Origin: Welwitschia mirabilis
Taxonomy: Eukaryota > Gnetophyta > Gnetopsida > Welwitschiales
Reading direction: 5' to 3'
Assembly: GCA_051453625.1 (NCBI GenBank)
Contig: JBOZIK010000001.1
Location: forward strand, 229,720,972-229,765,076
Length of the DNA stretch: 44,105 bases
The translations under genes and the position numbers were made by a program. Below, piece after piece: positions 41,521 through 44,105 of the stretch; the first letter of the stretch is position 1; every line of letters starts with the position of its first letter. Below the pieces are notes generated by a model, which was given only the letters and a program-made list of their open reading frames with translations, had not been told where the DNA came from and did not search any database.

Positions 41521-42786
41521 TGTGTATATTTAATGAGGTATTATGAGTTATTTTATAGGATATTTATACAAGTTTAGATGCAATTTTGATGATTATGAAG
41601 AGTTAATAAGATGACCATAAAAGCATGTAATTCTTGGCAAATTTGAATGCATTTTAGGTAGATTCTGATACTTAGTGCTTTGGAGGAAGATTAATGATGC
41701 AAAGGGCTGATTTATCTTAAGCTTGAAAGAAAAGAAATACTATCATCCCCACAATAGGCAGGATGATAATACTTTAGTAACTATTTTGGATTCTGACATG
41801 GACCAGAGCTAGCAGCTAGTGAGTCCTCTATTTTAAAAGGTGTCATCCCCAATATCATCCCCACGACATGTGGGATGATAACACACATGGAGACAACTAT
41901 GGATTTAACTGTGGAGCCAGAAGTAATGAATAATCCATTATTATAAGGTATTGTTCCCATGACAGTGAGGATGACACTAAAACAACTAGCCGAGTTTCAT
42001 TCATTTCATCCATTTCTTCCTCAATATTGAGCATGTTTTCTAGCATGACTGTTACATCTTGAGTGATGATTACACTTTTTATTGTTATATAAATAAAGTT
42101 CCCCTTCAATCCTGCTATGATTTTTTGATGCACTAAAAATTCTCATGATAAGAGATCGAAGGGTGGAAGATCCATCTTGAGTAGTTGTAGAGAGATGTTT
42201 CCTTGGTGTTAGGCTACACATCCTTCATTGAGGTGCATCTACTTTGTAACTTGGATGCTGGTTTGATTTAGAATATAAACTATATTTTATTTATTTATTA
42301 ATACTTTTTAATATCCCTTATAATTTATGTTATTCTTGATTTAGTGATAGTCTTATTAATAATATAGGTCTTAAGGGTAACATTTGTTAAGATTGACAAT
42401 ATTAGTTGAGGAGCATTTTTCATCACATTCTATTTGACTTACTTGATAGCTTAAGTTAGTCTCACTTAGTATAGTTTCCTTACCTAATTTAGGTTATATA
42501 GGGTCAATCTTCTTGGCAAGTTGATTTAGTAATCGGATAGGTGTTCATTTATATTAAGTTAAATTTGCATTACATTACGTGTTTATTTTCCTGCATTGTT
42601 CTTAAATTTAAGATACAGTATTTTCTTTGAAAATCAATTCTCCTTCTTTTCTTGCATGCCCTTAATGGATTTACAACATTTGGAACACTCCCATCTATAC
42701 TAATGTCTTGTATTTTGCAATGTATCTATTTGTGATTAATAAGATTAAGTAAGACATAAAGGATTACAAAGTTATATACCATAACA
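41521..42786 (+). mobile_element. 5' LTR of an Athila/Tat-like Gypsy element
   Basis: The right edge is fixed by the primer-binding site that follows ataaca at 42781-42786. The left edge is set at the abrupt end of the Gypsy-3 RT trace, where TGTGTATATTTAATGAGG begins. Length is near 1.27 kb, within the Athila range. The three palindromic modules at 41741, 41853 and 41950 lie in its first third. Open frames at 41897-42133 and 42021-42221 (minus) have no motif. There is no second LTR in the window. Confidence 0.65.
41741..41976. repeat. Three palindromic modules in Athila/Tat-like LTR
   Basis: The best copy at 41853-41880 reads TATCATCCCC, a short centre, then TGTGGGATGATA: an inverted repeat around a centre of about 6 bp. 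Related copies are at 41741-41768 and 41950-41976, and an extra half (tgtcatcccc) at 41841-41850. Spacing is 112 and 97 bp. Confidence 0.8.
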
Positions 42787-42789
42787 TCT

Positions 42790-42808
42790 TGGCACCATTG
42801 TTGAGGAA
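42790..42808 (+). promoter_or_regulatory. Primer-binding site of Athila/Tat-like element
   Basis: TGGCACCATTGTTGAGGAA. The typical sequence for this group is TGGCGCCGTTGCCGGGGAA; all five differences are G to A or C to T. It lies three bases from the LTR end. Confidence 0.8.
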
Positions 42809-42966
42809 GGCTACTGAGAAGTACAAGGACTGTTATCACTCAAGTGAGTAGATCAGATTTTAGTTCAAATATTTGTCTATACTGATGTTCTATTTCTAGT
42901 TATAATCATAGGTTTTCCTCTTATAATTTTTGGTTTTTAGTTTGTAATAAGTACTGTTGTCCCCTA

Positions 42967-43173
42967 TGTCATCTCCATGACACCGAGAATAATAATCCAC
43001 ATATTTATTTTTTTCATAAGATTTTTTTAGATTTTATGTTTTTGGTTTTTATAGCATAATAATGCATCATCTCCACTATTGTCCCATAATACATAGGATG
43101 ATAGTGCTTATCTATTCTTTCTATTCTGCAATTTTTTTTTCTTATGGTTATTCCCATGATGGTTAAAATAATA
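42967..43173. repeat. Three further palindromic modules in the element's leader
   Basis: Degenerate copies of the same 28-bp module lie at 42967-42994, 43078-43103 and 43146-43173, after the primer-binding site and before the gag-like frame. The spacing of 111 and 68 bp partly repeats that in the LTR. Several positions carry transitions, so the symmetry is weaker than at 41853. Confidence 0.65.
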
Positions 43174-43370
43174 GTCAGTACACATCTTTTAAATGTTAAG
43201 GATTTAAATAATTTTGATAAAAAGATGTAACATCAAAGAAAAAAAAAATATGATCTTCATTGTGTACTTATCTTCATCTTGAATTAGATTCTATTTTTCC
43301 ATTCTTCTAAATTTTTTTAATAAATCTTCATAAAAGACCCTTGAGAAAAGGAGGAGAAACTTAAAAAATT

Positions 43371-43610
43371 TTGAGGATAATGGTAAGAAAAAACTTCGAG
43401 AAATTTTTACAGAAAGAAGGAGAACAACCCAAAATGATGTTAAGAGTAGGAATTGGACCCCTTCCTCTTTTCAATCATTTTATTCTTCCCCCTCTTTTTT
43501 TTGAACTTTATATAAAAATAATAATAAAGATTTTTCACATTTTAGGGATTTCATCTCATTTAAAGAAACATCCTATAATAATTTTTATCAATCCCATCCA
43601 TCTCTCATAA
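43371..43610 (+). other. Open frame at start of Athila/Tat-like internal region
   Basis: A 79-codon frame beginning MRIMVRKNFEKFLQKEGEQP, basic first and hydrophobic later. I recognise no domain. It could be part of the leader or of the gag start. It is unlikely to be translated as it stands. Confidence 0.3.
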
Positions 43611-44105
43611 ATTACTATAAAGATAATCCACCTTCTATGAACTACTATAAGGAAGAAAGTGATCTAATGAAAGGAATAATTGACCAAATAAAAAAAAGCC
43701 AATAAAATACCAACAAGAACATAGAAAATTTGATTGAGATTTTTCAATAAATACTATTACAAAATCAAGGTTCTTTTACAATACAACATTTTCAAATCTA
43801 TCCTACTTCATCCTACCTTAAGGAAAATGAGGAGAACTTAGAAATAAATGATAATGATTCTTGCTTTCAAATAGAAGATAAAATTTTAGATCAAACTTCA
43901 ACATCCTACTCATTAGGAGATGAGAAAAGGGGAAATAACAACAAATTAACTCAATATTTTAACAATAAGGATAAGGATGATGATTCATTAGATGACAATA
44001 TTGAGGTACTAGGTTAGATCCCTATTATACATTTATTGTTAGACAATTTAGATAAGGAATACCTTCATGAAAAATATAATTTTTTTTTTTAATTCATGAT
44101 GAAGA
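43600..44105 (+). pseudogene. Gag-like coding segment of the Athila/Tat-like element (partial)
   Basis: A plus-strand frame with only three stops in about 430 bases reads NPPSMNYYKEESDLMKGIID, IENLIEIFQ, HFQIYPTSSYLKENEENLEI and an Asp-rich tail (NNKDKDDDSLDDNIEVLG). Two of the stops follow Gln (CAA) codons. It is hydrophilic and helical, as the Gag N-terminal region of Athila-type elements can be, but carries no diagnostic motif. Position after the primer-binding site and leader supports Gag. It runs to the window end. Confidence 0.45.

Noticed and set aside
1-44105. tRNA, rRNA or other RNA genes.
   Set aside because: I saw no cloverleaf-compatible internal promoter boxes or conserved rRNA text. 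Primer-binding sites resemble tRNA ends but belong to LTR elements.

Overview
The window reads as gene-poor, repeat-rich nuclear DNA of a flowering plant, probably heterochromatin. Nothing in it looks like an intact host gene. It is very AT-rich, and every longer coding trace is a broken plant-type transposable element: Ty1/Copia, Ty3/Gypsy (a chromodomain type and an Athila/Tat type) and a LINE with plant LINE hallmarks. I cannot name the species. A run of ten N marks an assembly gap at 5419-5428.

Layout. 1-4600: almost featureless, with one small open frame, one LTR-like TATA promoter and a perfect palindrome. 4600-7508: a minus-strand chromodomain Gypsy (Gypsy-1) with most of its RT/RNase H missing. 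7508-17788: a minus-strand SIRE-like Copia (Copia-1) between degenerate direct repeats, with about 2.9 kb of unexplained DNA at its 3' side. 17790-24280: a plus-strand LINE with nucleic-acid-binding ORF1, endonuclease, RT and zf-RVT traces. Between the RT and the 3' end lie a 105-bp tandem duplication and a J-domain (DnaJ-like) coding trace. 26080-34950: a three-level nest. A short LTR element (30165-31799) sits in the gag of Copia-2 (26276-33058, Tork-like, minus strand), which itself sits in the RT of Copia-3. 35020-35437: a probable solo LTR. 35440-38280: unassigned. 38302-39235: a hierarchical minisatellite with a 77-bp higher-order period. 40600-41505: a plus-strand Gypsy fragment (Gypsy-3), cut off by the 5' LTR, primer-binding site and gag-like start of an Athila/Tat-like element that runs off the window end.

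The elements no longer work together as a system; the organising principle is nested insertion followed by decay. Most of the decay looks like G:C to A:T transition. Stops sit where CAA, CAG or CGA would be expected, zinc-knuckle Cys codons have become Tyr, and two of three primer-binding sites differ from canonical only by such transitions. This is what long-term cytosine methylation and deamination would leave.

Most worth checking: the J-domain inside the LINE, the arrays of a decayed AGACGTCT palindrome in Copia-1, the spaced ATCATCCCC/GGGATGAT palindromes in the Athila-like LTR and leader, and the hierarchical minisatellite.
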